Below, piece by piece: positions 23,235-31,538 of a DNA stretch of 64,000 nucleotides. The number at the start of each line of letters is the position of its first letter. Position 1 is the first letter of the stretch. The notes beneath the pieces were generated by a model. It was not told where the DNA came from. It worked only from the letters and a program-made list of their open reading frames with translations, and did no database searches. Source of the stretch: VRUE01 sp963716245 (lineage in GTDB: Bacteria > Actinomycetota > Thermoleophilia > Solirubrobacterales > 70-9); NCBI GenBank assembly GCA_963716245.1, contig OY970300.1, positions 744,001-808,000 of the forward strand, written 5' to 3'. A program made the translations under genes and the position numbers.

Positions 23235-24627
23235 GCGCGCGAGCATGCGCGAGGGTCCCCTCGCCGATCTCTTCCGCTCTACGTCTGACGATCCGCCGCT
23301 CGATCCGCCCGAGGGACCAGGCGCACAGCCGGCGGGTCCTGTCGCGGACGAGGAGTCCTCGTCCTCGCAAGCTGCGGGCGACGTCCCACCCCCGACGCCA
23401 CCCGCGGACGAGGCGGCTGAGTCGCCTCCCGCCCGAGCGGAAGAGACCGCTCCGGAGAGGTTGAAGCGGGTCTTCTCGGAGGAGCCGCGGGCTCGGGAGG
23501 AGGCTCCGCCGGAAGCTCCTCGCTATGGGCGCGAGGAACCGGAGTACGAGCCGTTGGGCAGTGGGCAGCCGCACCAGCCCGTGATCCGGGTCGTGGGCGT
23601 CGGCGGCGCCGGCGTCAACGCGGTGAACCGGATGGTCGACGCGAACGTGCCGGGCGTCGAGTTCATGGCGGTCAACACCGATCTTCAGTCTTTGCAGCTT
23701 TGTGTCGCCGATGTGACGGTCCACATCGGCGAAGAGCAGACGCGCGGGCTCGGCGCGGGCGCGGACCCCGAGGTCGGGCACCGCTCCGCCTTCGAGGAGC
23801 AGGACAAGATCAAGCGCCTGCTGAAGGGCTCCGACATGGTCTTCGTCGCCGCCGGCGCCGGCGGCGGCACCGGCAGCGGCGCCGCCCCGGTGGTCGCGCG
23901 CCTCGCCCGCGAGGTCGGCGCGCTCACGGTCGGCATCGTCACCAAGCCGTTCAGCTTCGAGGGCTCGCGCCGCGGCAACCAGGCGATGAAGGGAATCGAG
24001 GAGCTCGCCGCCGAGGTCGACACCCTGATCGTCGTGCCCAACGACCGGCTGCTCGAGGTGCTCGACCAGCAGACCTCGATGGTCGAGGCGTTCCAGGTCG
24101 CCGACGACGTGCTGCGCCAAGGCGTGCAGGGCATCTCCGACCTGGTCACGCTCCCCGCCGTTATCAACCTCGACTTCGCCGACGTGCGGACGATCATGTC
24201 CGAAGCCGGCCGGGCGCTGCTCGGCATCGGCATGGGCACCGGCCCGGAGAACCGGGCCGTGCTGGCCGCCGAAAAAGCGATCTCCTCGCCGCTGCTCGAG
24301 ACCTCGATGGAGGGCGCCCGCGCGATCCTCCTCTCGATCACCGGCGGACCCGACCTCTCGCTGGTGGAGGTCTCCGAAGCGGCCAAGCTGGTCGGCGAGG
24401 CGGCACATCCCGAGGCCAACATCATCTTCGGCGCGAACATCGACGAGGAGCTCGGCGACCAGGTCTGGGTGACCGTCGTCGCGACCCGCTTCGACGGCCG
24501 CGCCGTGCCGCCGCGCCGCGTCGCCGAGCCGACGATCCGCCGCACCAAGGACGCCGGCCGGGCGCCGCGCAGCGAGAAGGCCGGCGAGCTGAGCTCTCTC
24601 GACGTTCCCGAGTTCCTCCCGGGTTAG
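23221..24627 (+). CDS. ftsZ: FtsZ cell division GTPase with N-terminal extension
   Basis: 468 residues, overlapping the ParA-like gene by 14 bases. Residues 1-120 are a disordered extension; most FtsZ proteins have only about 10 residues here. The core begins IRVVGVGGAGVNAVNRM (about 122). It has the tubulin GTPase signature GAGGGTGSG (212-220) and a T7-type catalytic loop NLDFADVRTIM. It ends after a short linker with LDVPEFLPG, the C-terminal peptide that binds FtsA/SepF/ZipA-type partners. It is therefore a true FtsZ and not a CetZ. A later ATG at 23245 is also possible. No dcw cluster genes adjoin it, so it is either a relocated or a second FtsZ. Confidence 0.93.
   Translation: MSRRKRASMREGPLADLFRSTSDDPPLDPPEGPGAQPAGPVADEESSSSQAAGDVPPPTPPADEAAESPPARAEETAPERLKRVFSEEPRAREEAPPEAPRYGREEPEYEPLGSGQPHQPVIRVVGVGGAGVNAVNRMVDANVPGVEFMAVNTDLQSLQLCVADVTVHIGEEQTRGLGAGADPEVGHRSAFEEQDKIKRLLKGSDMVFVAAGAGGGTGSGAAPVVARLAREVGALTVGIVTKPFSFEGSRRGNQAMKGIEELAAEVDTLIVVPNDRLLEVLDQQTSMVEAFQVADDVLRQGVQGISDLVTLPAVINLDFADVRTIMSEAGRALLGIGMGTGPENRAVLAAEKAISSPLLETSMEGARAILLSITGGPDLSLVEVSEAAKLVGEAAHPEANIIFGANIDEELGDQVWVTVVATRFDGRAVPPRRVAEPTIRRTKDAGRAPRSEKAGELSSLDVPEFLPG
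23332..23381 (+). repeat. 50-bp direct repeat, copy 2 (in ftsZ)
   Basis: This is the partner of 22137-22186, with two mismatches. It encodes AGPVADEESSSSQAAGD in the FtsZ N-terminal extension, in the same relative frame as in the ParA-like protein. The dyad is kept except for the loop base. Confidence 0.85.
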
Positions 24628-24639
24628 CGCCACGCCCCG

Positions 24640-26145
24640 ATGACCGGGGTCGTCGCAGCCGGGCACCCGATCACCGCCGAGGCGGGCGCGCAGGTCCTGC
24701 GCGAGGGCGGCAATGCCGTCGACGCCGCGGTCTGCGCAGTGCTGGCCTCGTTTGCGGTCGAGAGTCCCCTGACGGGCTTCGGCGCGGGCGGCTTCATGAT
24801 GGTCCACCGCGACGGCGAGACGGTCCTGATCGACTTCTTCGTCGCCGCTCCGGGCAAGGACGGGACTGAGCGGGGGGTCGAGCTGGCCCCCGTCGACGTT
24901 CGCTTCGACGCCGAGACCGTGCAGACGTTCTACGTCGGGCCCGCTTCCTGCGGCGTGCCCGGGACGGCGGCCGGCCTGGAGCTGGCGCTGCGGCGCTTCG
25001 GCTCGGTGCCGCTCGCCGAGCTGGCCGCGCCGGGCATCCGGCTGGCCCGCGAGGGCGCGCCGATCAACGCCGAGCAGGGCTACATCCTCGAGATCCTCTG
25101 GCCGATCCACGAGCGCCTCGAGGGGACGCGGGGGCTATACGCGCCCGAGGGGCGGCGGCTGGGGGAGGGGGACGTGTTCCGCTTCCCGGATTTGGGGGAC
25201 GCGCTGGAGCGCTTCGCCGCCGAGGGCGCGGAGCCCTTCTACCGCGGCGACGTGGCACACGCGCTCACCGGCTTCGTCCGCGAGCACGGCGGCACGCTCG
25301 GGCCGAGCGATCTCGCCGAGTACGAGGCGATCGAGCGCCGGCCGATCCGGGCGCCGTTCCGCGGCACCGAGGTGCTTACCAACCCGCCGCCCTCCTCGGG
25401 CGGAATCCTGATCGCCTACTCGCTCGGCCTGCTAGAGCGCATCGGCGAGCGCAGCGGCCCCGAGCAGCTCGTCGCCGCCATGGATGCCGCCAACCGCGCC
25501 CGGGGCGACGAGTTCGCCGCGGGGCTGTATGGCGAGGGACTGGAGGCGGCCCTGCTCGACCCCGCTGCGCTCGACCTTCGGGCCGGAGACCTGCTCGGGT
25601 CGACCACCCACATATCGGTCCTCGACGCGGAGGGCATGTGCGCCAGCGTCACCTGCTCGAACGGCTCCGGCTCCGGTGTGCTCGTCCCCGGCACCGGTGT
25701 GATCCTCAACAACATGCTCGGCGAGGAGGACCTCAACCCGCTCGGCTTCCACGCGATCGCTCCGGGGCGGCGGGTGCCGTCGATGATGGCGCCCACGGTC
25801 GTCCTGCGTGATGGCGAGATCGAGCTCGGCCTCGGCAGCGCCGGCTCGAACCGGATCCGCTCGGCGATCCTGCAGACCGTGGTGCGGGCTGTCGAGGAGG
25901 GAATGGGCGCCGGCGACGCGGTGCGGGCGCCGCGGCTGCACTTCGAGCAGGGCGTCGTGCAGGCCGAGCCGGGGATCGACGAGGCGGCGCTGGCGCGGAT
26001 CGAGGCCCGCGGCGTCCCCGTCCTGCGCCGGCCTCGGATCAACCTCTTCTTCGGCGGGGTCCAGGCGGTCGCGTGCGATCCGTCCAGCGGCGCACTGAGC
26101 GGCGGCGGCGATCCCCGTCGCGGCGGTAGCGTTGCGCTCGCATGA
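24640..26145 (+). CDS. Gamma-glutamyltransferase family protein
   Basis: 501 residues of the Ntn-hydrolase GGT family. It opens with VAAGHPITAEAGAQVLREGGNAVDAAV and the FGAGGFMMV motif. Autocleavage would occur before the nucleophile Thr in LGSTTHISVLD (about residue 322), and NPPPSSGGI precedes it. The oxyanion and substrate regions LNNMLGEEDLNP and SMMAPTVV follow. There is no signal peptide, so it is cytoplasmic, unlike classical secreted GGT. The substrate may be glutathione, a related gamma-glutamyl compound, or a cephalosporin-like amide. It starts 12 bases after ftsZ and overlaps the cyclase gene by four bases. Confidence 0.9.
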   Translation: MTGVVAAGHPITAEAGAQVLREGGNAVDAAVCAVLASFAVESPLTGFGAGGFMMVHRDGETVLIDFFVAAPGKDGTERGVELAPVDVRFDAETVQTFYVGPASCGVPGTAAGLELALRRFGSVPLAELAAPGIRLAREGAPINAEQGYILEILWPIHERLEGTRGLYAPEGRRLGEGDVFRFPDLGDALERFAAEGAEPFYRGDVAHALTGFVREHGGTLGPSDLAEYEAIERRPIRAPFRGTEVLTNPPPSSGGILIAYSLGLLERIGERSGPEQLVAAMDAANRARGDEFAAGLYGEGLEAALLDPAALDLRAGDLLGSTTHISVLDAEGMCASVTCSNGSGSGVLVPGTGVILNNMLGEEDLNPLGFHAIAPGRRVPSMMAPTVVLRDGEIELGLGSAGSNRIRSAILQTVVRAVEEGMGAGDAVRAPRLHFEQGVVQAEPGIDEAALARIEARGVPVLRRPRINLFFGGVQAVACDPSSGALSGGGDPRRGGSVALA

Positions 26146-27257
26146 CGATCGACTTCGAGGCGGAGGGGCTGCTCGATGGCCTGGAGGGGGAGGCGCGCGA
26201 GTCGCGCCGTGAGCTGCTCGACCGCCTTGCCGGCGAAGGCGTGCCGCTGGAGGAGCTGCGCGAGGCGGTGGCCGCCGGGCGACTCACTCTGCTGCCGGTC
26301 GAGCGCGCCCTGGCCGGCGGCGCCCCCCGCTACACGCCGAGGGAGATCGCCGAGCTGACCGGGCTCGACGTCGAACTGCTGCAGCGGACCACGGCGGCGC
26401 TCGGCGTCCCCTTCCCCGATCCGGACGAACGCTCGGCCACCGAGGCGGACCTGGAAGCGGCGCGGCGGGTCAAAGCCTTCCACGACGCCGGCCTGCCCGA
26501 GGAGGGGATCCTCCAGGTGGCGAGGACGATCGGCATGGGGACCGCCCGCATCGCCGAGGCCAACCGCGAGCTGATCATCCGGGCGCTGATGCGCCCGGGC
26601 GACACCGAGCGCGACCTGGCGCTGCGCTTCGCCGCAGCGGCCGAGCAGATGCTGCCCGTCTTCGAGCCGATCCTCGTCCACGCGCTGCGCTCCCACCTGC
26701 TCGAGCAGGTGCGGCGCGACGTGATCGGCGCCGCCGATCTGGAATCGGGCGAGGTGGGCGCGACGACCGAAGTCGCGGTGTGCTTCGCCGACCTGGTCGG
26801 CTTCACCAAGCTCGGAGAGCAGCTCGAGACCGAAGAGCTGGGCCTGATTGCCGGCCGCCTCGAGGAGCTGGCGACCGCGGTCGCGGAGCCGCCGGTGCGG
26901 CTGGTCAAGCTGATCGGCGACGCAGCGATGCTGGTCTCCGCCCACGCCGGGGCGATGGTCGAGGCCGCCCTCCGCATGGTCGAAGCTGCCGAGCGCGAAG
27001 GCACCCACTTCCCCCGCCTGCGCGCCGGCATTGCCTACGGCTCGGCGCACGTCCAGACGGGCGACTACTACGGGCGGCCGGTCAACCTCGCGAGTCGCCT
27101 CACGGCGGTGGCGAGGCCCGGCAGCGTCCTGCTCGACGCTGCGGCCAAGGAGGCGACCGACGACGCCTTCCGCTTCTCCTACGCCGGCGAGCGCCAGCTC
27201 AAGGGCTTCGACTCCCGCACCAAGCTCTTCCGCGCCCGCCGCCTCGACGCCACCTAG
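26142..27257 (+). CDS. Class III adenylate cyclase with N-terminal regulatory domain
   Basis: 371 residues. Residues 1-185 match the adenylate cyclase regulatory domain of the mycobacterial Rv1264 type. They include a MerR-like segment (YTPREIAELTGLDVELLQRTTAALG) and long helices (AAEQMLPVFEPILVHALRSHLLEQ). In Rv1264 this part senses pH. The catalytic domain begins VAVCFADLVGFTKLGE (about 210), with metal Asp in FADLVGF and in KLIGDAAM (about 258). It keeps GRPVNLASRLTAVARPG with the transition-state Asn and Arg. It is soluble and should make cAMP as a homodimer. It is translationally coupled to the GGT gene; the reason is not clear. Confidence 0.88.
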   Translation: MTIDFEAEGLLDGLEGEARESRRELLDRLAGEGVPLEELREAVAAGRLTLLPVERALAGGAPRYTPREIAELTGLDVELLQRTTAALGVPFPDPDERSATEADLEAARRVKAFHDAGLPEEGILQVARTIGMGTARIAEANRELIIRALMRPGDTERDLALRFAAAAEQMLPVFEPILVHALRSHLLEQVRRDVIGAADLESGEVGATTEVAVCFADLVGFTKLGEQLETEELGLIAGRLEELATAVAEPPVRLVKLIGDAAMLVSAHAGAMVEAALRMVEAAEREGTHFPRLRAGIAYGSAHVQTGDYYGRPVNLASRLTAVARPGSVLLDAAAKEATDDAFRFSYAGERQLKGFDSRTKLFRARRLDAT

Positions 27258-27262
27258 CGCAC

Positions 27263-27309
27263 CCGAGGTGCCGCAAAGTGCGGGCACCTCGGCGCGCCAC
27301 TCGTGGCGC
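27263..27309 (+). terminator. Two tandem hairpins after the cyclase gene
   Basis: CCGAGGTGCC-GCA (27263-27275) pairs with TGC-GGCACCTCGG (27279-27292), with one bulged G. Directly after it GCGCCAC and GTGGCGC (27294-27309) form a second hairpin with a TC spacer. No T-run follows. They begin six bases after the stop and may end the GGT-cyclase transcript. Confidence 0.55.
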
Positions 27310-27349
27310 ACGGGGGGAGAACTTGCTCCATGGAGCGCTTTTACGCCCT

Positions 27350-28297
27350 ATGGACCGTAAAAAGCATCAATCGTCGTCTCCGGCTTCCGCGGTTTGGGCG
27401 TTGGCGAAACGGCAGCATGGCGTGATCACGCGCAAGCAGCTGTTGGCGCTCGGTGTAAGCAGAAACGCTATCGAGCACCGGATCGGCACCGGTCGATTGC
27501 ATCCGACCTGGCGTGGGGTCTATTCCGTCGGTCGTCCTACGCTCGACCAGCGAGGCGTGTGGATGGCGGCGGTGCTCAGCTGCGGGCCTGGGGCGTTGCT
27601 CAGTCATCGCAGCGCGGCGGCGCTCTGGGGCCTGCTGCGTCCCTTTCGCGGCATTGACATAGAAGTCGTCGTCCCGCAGGGGAAGACGCGTCGACGCCAC
27701 GGGATCAGCGTTCACCGCCGGTCTGGGGCCGAGTCGCTTGCCCGCCGGGTGGTCGATGCGATCCCGGTGACCGCCCCGGTCACGACGCTCGTCGACCTTG
27801 CTACGTGCGTCAGCGACGCGCTGCTCGTGCGGGCGGTCAACCAGGCGGATCGGCTCGACCTGGTCGATGCCGGCGGGTTGCGTTCCGCGCTCGAGCATGT
27901 GCCCTCGCGCCCCGGTCTCGGTCGGCTGAAGTCATTGCTCGATCGCCAGGGCGGCGACTTCGCCGACTCGCTGCTGGAGCTGCGCTTCCTGCGGCTCGTC
28001 CGTGCCTCCGGCCTGCCCGATCCGCAGACTCAGGCGAGCGTGAACGGCTATCGCGTCGACTTCTACTGGCCGGATCTGGGGCTCGTCGTCGAGACCGACG
28101 GGCCGCGCGACCACAGGACACCGGCGCAGCAATCCCGCGATCGAGAGCGCGACCAGGTCCACACGGCGGCGGGCCTCACCTGCCTGCGGTTCAGCGAAGC
28201 CCAGGTCCGCTTCGAGGGGGAACGAGTGAAGGCGACCCTCGCAGCCGTCGAGAAGCGGCTCAACGGGGAACGGCTCGGCGGGGGAATCGCTCTCTGA
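27350..28297 (+). CDS. AbiEi-like N-terminal domain fused to DUF559/PD-(D/E)XK nuclease-like domain
   Basis: 315 residues from ATG 27350. The N-terminus (WALAKRQHGVITRKQLLALGVSRNAIEHRIGTGRLHPTWRGVYSVG) is the AbiEi_4-type winged-helix domain of type IV antitoxins. The C-terminal part (GYRVDFYWPDLGLVVETDGPRDH...RDRERDQVHTAAG) is a DUF559/Vsr-like fold with the PD-(D/E)XK pattern D...E-x-D, where the Asp is in VDFYW and the E-x-D in VETDG. It lacks a neighbouring AbiEii toxin. Such orphan fusions are frequent in Actinomycetota; a defence or DNA repair role is possible but unproven. The frame is open far upstream, but that part overlaps the cyclase gene. Confidence 0.8.
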   Translation: MDRKKHQSSSPASAVWALAKRQHGVITRKQLLALGVSRNAIEHRIGTGRLHPTWRGVYSVGRPTLDQRGVWMAAVLSCGPGALLSHRSAAALWGLLRPFRGIDIEVVVPQGKTRRRHGISVHRRSGAESLARRVVDAIPVTAPVTTLVDLATCVSDALLVRAVNQADRLDLVDAGGLRSALEHVPSRPGLGRLKSLLDRQGGDFADSLLELRFLRLVRASGLPDPQTQASVNGYRVDFYWPDLGLVVETDGPRDHRTPAQQSRDRERDQVHTAAGLTCLRFSEAQVRFEGERVKATLAAVEKRLNGERLGGGIAL

Positions 28298-28322
28298 GGG
28301 CCGAGGACGCCGCCGGTTTCGT

Positions 28323-29240
28323 TCAGGCCGGCTTGCGGCCGGAGAGAAGCAGGTTGTAGAAGAGCTCGGCCGGGAGGCGGGGCTCGAGCAGCCGAGTGTC
28401 GACCTTCTGCAGGGCGATGTAGCTGTTGAAGGCGAAACGGCGCCAGCCGTAGGAGACGGATTCGGGCTCGGCGGTCGACTCGACCGTGCGCAGTCCCCAG
28501 CCCCAGGCGTTGGCGAGCAGTTCCTCGCCGCCGACGCGGCGCTGCTCGAAGCCGGCGTCGCGCAGCAGGCGGCGCAGGTCGGCGGGGGCGAAGGCGTGGA
28601 CGTCGACCTCACCCTCGAGCGCGTGGCCGTGGGACTGATCGCCGTCGAGGATGACGCGCGGGTGCGCTCCGACCAGGCGCCGCCAGGCGGGGGCGGCGAG
28701 CAGGCCGGCGCGCTTCGGCGCCGCCGCGAGCCGGTCGCCGTAGCGCGAGGGCTCGCCGCAGAAGGCGATCGCGCCGCCCGGGCGCAGGACGCGGCGGAAC
28801 TCGGCCATCGCCCGCGCGAGGTCCGGGATGTGGTGGAGGACGGCGTGGCCGAAGACGAGGTCGAAGCTCTCGTCCTCGAAGGGCAGCTCCTCGGCCTCGG
28901 TGGCGACGGTCTCGACCGCCAGCCCGAGCGCGTCCGCGGTGCCAGCGAGGCGGCGCAGCATGCCGGGCGAGATGTCGGTCGCGGTGAGGCGCTCGACGAT
29001 GCCCAGCTGCATCAGGTTGAGCGAGAAGTAGCCGGTGCCGGAGCCGATCTCCAGCCCTTTGGCGAACCGCTGGCCGTCGAGCCCGCCCAGCGCCTTGGAT
29101 AGCTTCAGGCGCACCTGCTCCTGGCCGGTCGCGCCGAAGTCGATTCCCCACTTGGCGTCGTATTCGTCGGCCGCCGCGTCGTGGTAGCGCGTGTTGACGT
29201 CCTTGATGTGGTCCGGCGTCGCCGTCGGAGAGGCAGGCAT
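28323..29240 (-). CDS. Class I SAM-dependent methyltransferase
   Basis: 305 residues. The SAM-binding motif I is GLEIGSGTGYFSLNL (about residues 62-76), with motif II DISPGML, a motif III region ESFDLVFGHAVLHHIPDL and the typical RRVLRPGGAIAF strand. The C-terminal 120 residues are a family-specific extension ending SYIALQKVDTRLLEPRLPAELFYNLLLSGRKP. It is divergent from the next methyltransferase, with about 26 bases between the two starts. The substrate is unknown. Its neighbours suggest a role with the glucan-making genes at 30027-32732. Confidence 0.85.
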   Translation of the reverse strand: MPASPTATPDHIKDVNTRYHDAAADEYDAKWGIDFGATGQEQVRLKLSKALGGLDGQRFAKGLEIGSGTGYFSLNLMQLGIVERLTATDISPGMLRRLAGTADALGLAVETVATEAEELPFEDESFDLVFGHAVLHHIPDLARAMAEFRRVLRPGGAIAFCGEPSRYGDRLAAAPKRAGLLAAPAWRRLVGAHPRVILDGDQSHGHALEGEVDVHAFAPADLRRLLRDAGFEQRRVGGEELLANAWGWGLRTVESTAEPESVSYGWRRFAFNSYIALQKVDTRLLEPRLPAELFYNLLLSGRKPA

Positions 29241-29266
29241 TGGGCCGGGAACAATACGGTCCCCGT

Positions 29267-30034
29267 GTGGTCGAGCGCGAATACGTCCAGCAGGACCAGC
29301 CGCCCGGGGTGCCGCCGCTGCCGCTGACCGGCGAGCGGACGCTGCCCGACGTGCCCGAGGAGAACTACTGGTACCGGCGCCACCTCGTCGTCTACGAGTG
29401 GATCGCGGCGCGGGTGGCGGGCAGGCGGGTCGTCGACATGGCCTGCGGAGAGGGATACGGCTCCGATGTGCTCGCCGGCGGCGGCGCGGCCGGCGTGGTG
29501 GGGGTCGATGCCAACCCGGAGGCGCACGAGCACGCGCGGCTGCGCTACGTGCGGCCCAACCTGCGCTTCGAGCGCGACCTGGTCGAGAGCTTCGCCGAGC
29601 CGTGCGACGCCGTCGTCTTCCTGCAGACGATCGAGCACGTGCAGGACCCCGGCGCGATCCTCGAGCACTTCAAGTCGATGCTCTCGCCCGGCGGCGTCGC
29701 CTACGTCTCGACGCCGAACCTGCTGACCCTCGCCCCGCCCGGGGCGGAGAAGTCCGACAACCCGTGGCACGTGAAGGAGTACCGCGCCGCCGAGTTCAGG
29801 GCGCTCTGCGAGTCCCACTTCGACCGAGTCGAGCTGCTCGGCCTCTTCCACGCCCGCAAGCTGCGCGCCCACGAGATCGCGATCAGGCTCGGCTGGGATC
29901 GGATCCACAGAGCGCTCCGCCTGACCAAGCCCTTCTACGACCGCTTCACCCCGGCCATCGCCGCCTCCGACTTCAGGCTCAGAGAAGGAGAGCTCGACCG
30001 GGCGCTGGACTTCGTCGCCGTCTGCCATGCCTGA
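29267..30034 (+). CDS. SAM-dependent methyltransferase next to glucan genes
   Basis: 255 residues from GTG 29267; a TTG at 29240 in the same frame would overlap the divergent start codon. Motif I is VVDMACGEGYGSDVL, followed by VVGVDANPEAHEHAR, FLQTIEHVQDPGAIL and the LSPGGVAYVSTPN strand. These are typical of small O-methyltransferases. It overlaps the GH57 gene by eight bases. A methyltransferase directly upstream of GH57 and GT4 genes matches mycobacterial Rv3030-Rv3031-Rv3032, which make methylglucose lipopolysaccharide. It may therefore methylate glucose residues or the glyceryl cap; this is inferred from context. Confidence 0.82.
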   Translation: MVEREYVQQDQPPGVPPLPLTGERTLPDVPEENYWYRRHLVVYEWIAARVAGRRVVDMACGEGYGSDVLAGGGAAGVVGVDANPEAHEHARLRYVRPNLRFERDLVESFAEPCDAVVFLQTIEHVQDPGAILEHFKSMLSPGGVAYVSTPNLLTLAPPGAEKSDNPWHVKEYRAAEFRALCESHFDRVELLGLFHARKLRAHEIAIRLGWDRIHRALRLTKPFYDRFTPAIAASDFRLREGELDRALDFVAVCHA

Positions 30035-31526
30035 GGACGAGGGGCGATCGCCCTCTGCCGTGCCTGCTCCTGAGGAGCGGCCCGCCGGCGCGGCGACCGC
30101 CGGCGCGGAGACCGTCGGCGACCTGGCGATCGTCCTGCACTCGCACATGCCCTACGTGGAGGGCTTCGGGACGTACCCGTTCGGCGAGGAGTGGCTGTTC
30201 GACGCGGCGATCAGGTCGTACCTGCCGGTTCTGGAGGTTGCACGGGACGTGACGATGACCGTCACCCCGGTGCTCGCCGATCAGCTGGAGGACGCGGGGG
30301 CGGCGAAGCGGCTGCGCGAGTTCCTGGTCGAGTGGAGGATCGGCGCCGCGGAAGCCGACCTGCCCCAGGTCCCCGCCGAGTGTCGGGATGCCTGCGAGGC
30401 CGAGCTGGAGCGCTACCGCCACGCGCGGGACCTGCTCGACGCTGCCGGGGGCGATCCGCTGCGCCCCTTCCAGGCGGCCGCCGCTGAGGGACGGATCGCC
30501 CTGGCGACCTCGGCGGCGACGCACGCGGTCCTGCCGCTGCTCGCCACGCGCGCCGGGCTGCGGCTTCAGGTCGACGCGGGCATCCGCTCGCACCGGCGCC
30601 GCTTCGGCTGGGACGGGGGCTTCTGGCTGCCCGAGTGCGCCTACGCTCCCCGGCTCGAGTGGCGCCTGGCCGAGCACGGCGTGCGCTGGTTCTGCGTCGA
30701 CCAGAGCGCCCACGCGGAGCCGCTCGACGCGCTGGCGCCGGTGGCGACCGAGGCCGGGCCGGTGGCGCTGCCGATCGACTGGGAGGCGGTCAGCTGGCTG
30801 TGGTCGCTCGACGGCTATCCGTCCGACCCCGCCCACGCCCAGTTCGCCGGGAAATCGCTGCGCGGCGTTAGGATCTGGAAGGTCGGCGGCGGGGCCTACG
30901 ACCCGGCTGCCGCGGCGGTCGCGGTGCGCCGCCAGGCGGCGGAGTTCCTCGCCGCGGTCGCGGCGCGCCTGCGTGCATACTCGGAGGGGACGGCGCGAGG
31001 GGCACCCGGTTCGGGACGCCGCGGCCTGCTCGTCTTCGCGATCGACACCGAGCTGCTCGGCCACTGGTGGTCGGAGGGCGCGACCTGGCTGCGGGAGGTG
31101 CTGGCCGGCGCCGCCGAGGCAGGGGTCCGTCTCGTCACCGTCCCCCAGGCGCTGGAGGAGCACGAGCCGGTCGAGCGCCCCCTGGCCGCGTCCACCTGGG
31201 GCGAGGAGAAGAACCTGCGCACGTGGGACTCGCCCGCGGTCGCCGACCTCGCCTGGGGCGCGCGCCGGCTCGAGCTGCGACTGCTGCGGGCCCTCTCCGG
31301 AGGGGCGCGGGGCAGGGTGGGGCTGCGTGCCGCGCGCGAGCTGCTCGCCGCGCAGGCCAGCGACTGGGCGTTCCTCGACCAGCGCCGCCAGGCTGGCGAC
31401 TACGCCTACCTGCGCGCCACGGGGCACGCGGAGGCGATGTTGCAGGCCATAGACTCCCGCGGCATCGATGCGCGCATGCGCTCCCTCGCCCCGGACCTCA
31501 GTCTCGCTCCCCTGCTGGAGCCCTAG
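30027..31526 (+). CDS. GH57 1,4-alpha-glucan branching enzyme
   Basis: 499 residues. After a disordered start, LAIVLHSHMPYVEGFGTYPFGEEWLFDA is the GH57 HSHMP motif. The catalytic nucleophile Glu lies in GFWLPECAYAPRLE (about residue 203). The acid/base Asp lies in VFAIDTELLGHWW (about 339), both with correct contexts. The C-terminal helical domain (LASTWGEEKNLRTWDSP...DWAFLDQRRQAGDYA) is typical of branching enzymes of this family, including Rv3031. The next gene, a GT4 synthase, follows 12 bases later. Together they should make a short branched alpha-1,4-glucan. Confidence 0.92.
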   Translation: MPEDEGRSPSAVPAPEERPAGAATAGAETVGDLAIVLHSHMPYVEGFGTYPFGEEWLFDAAIRSYLPVLEVARDVTMTVTPVLADQLEDAGAAKRLREFLVEWRIGAAEADLPQVPAECRDACEAELERYRHARDLLDAAGGDPLRPFQAAAAEGRIALATSAATHAVLPLLATRAGLRLQVDAGIRSHRRRFGWDGGFWLPECAYAPRLEWRLAEHGVRWFCVDQSAHAEPLDALAPVATEAGPVALPIDWEAVSWLWSLDGYPSDPAHAQFAGKSLRGVRIWKVGGGAYDPAAAAVAVRRQAAEFLAAVAARLRAYSEGTARGAPGSGRRGLLVFAIDTELLGHWWSEGATWLREVLAGAAEAGVRLVTVPQALEEHEPVERPLAASTWGEEKNLRTWDSPAVADLAWGARRLELRLLRALSGGARGRVGLRAARELLAAQASDWAFLDQRRQAGDYAYLRATGHAEAMLQAIDSRGIDARMRSLAPDLSLAPLLEP

Positions 31527-31538
31527 ACCCCCGTCGAG

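Noticed and set aside
26780..27349. N-terminal extension of the AbiEi-like frame
   Set aside because: It overlaps the cyclase catalytic domain and has no domain features; ATG 27350 begins the AbiEi-like fold.
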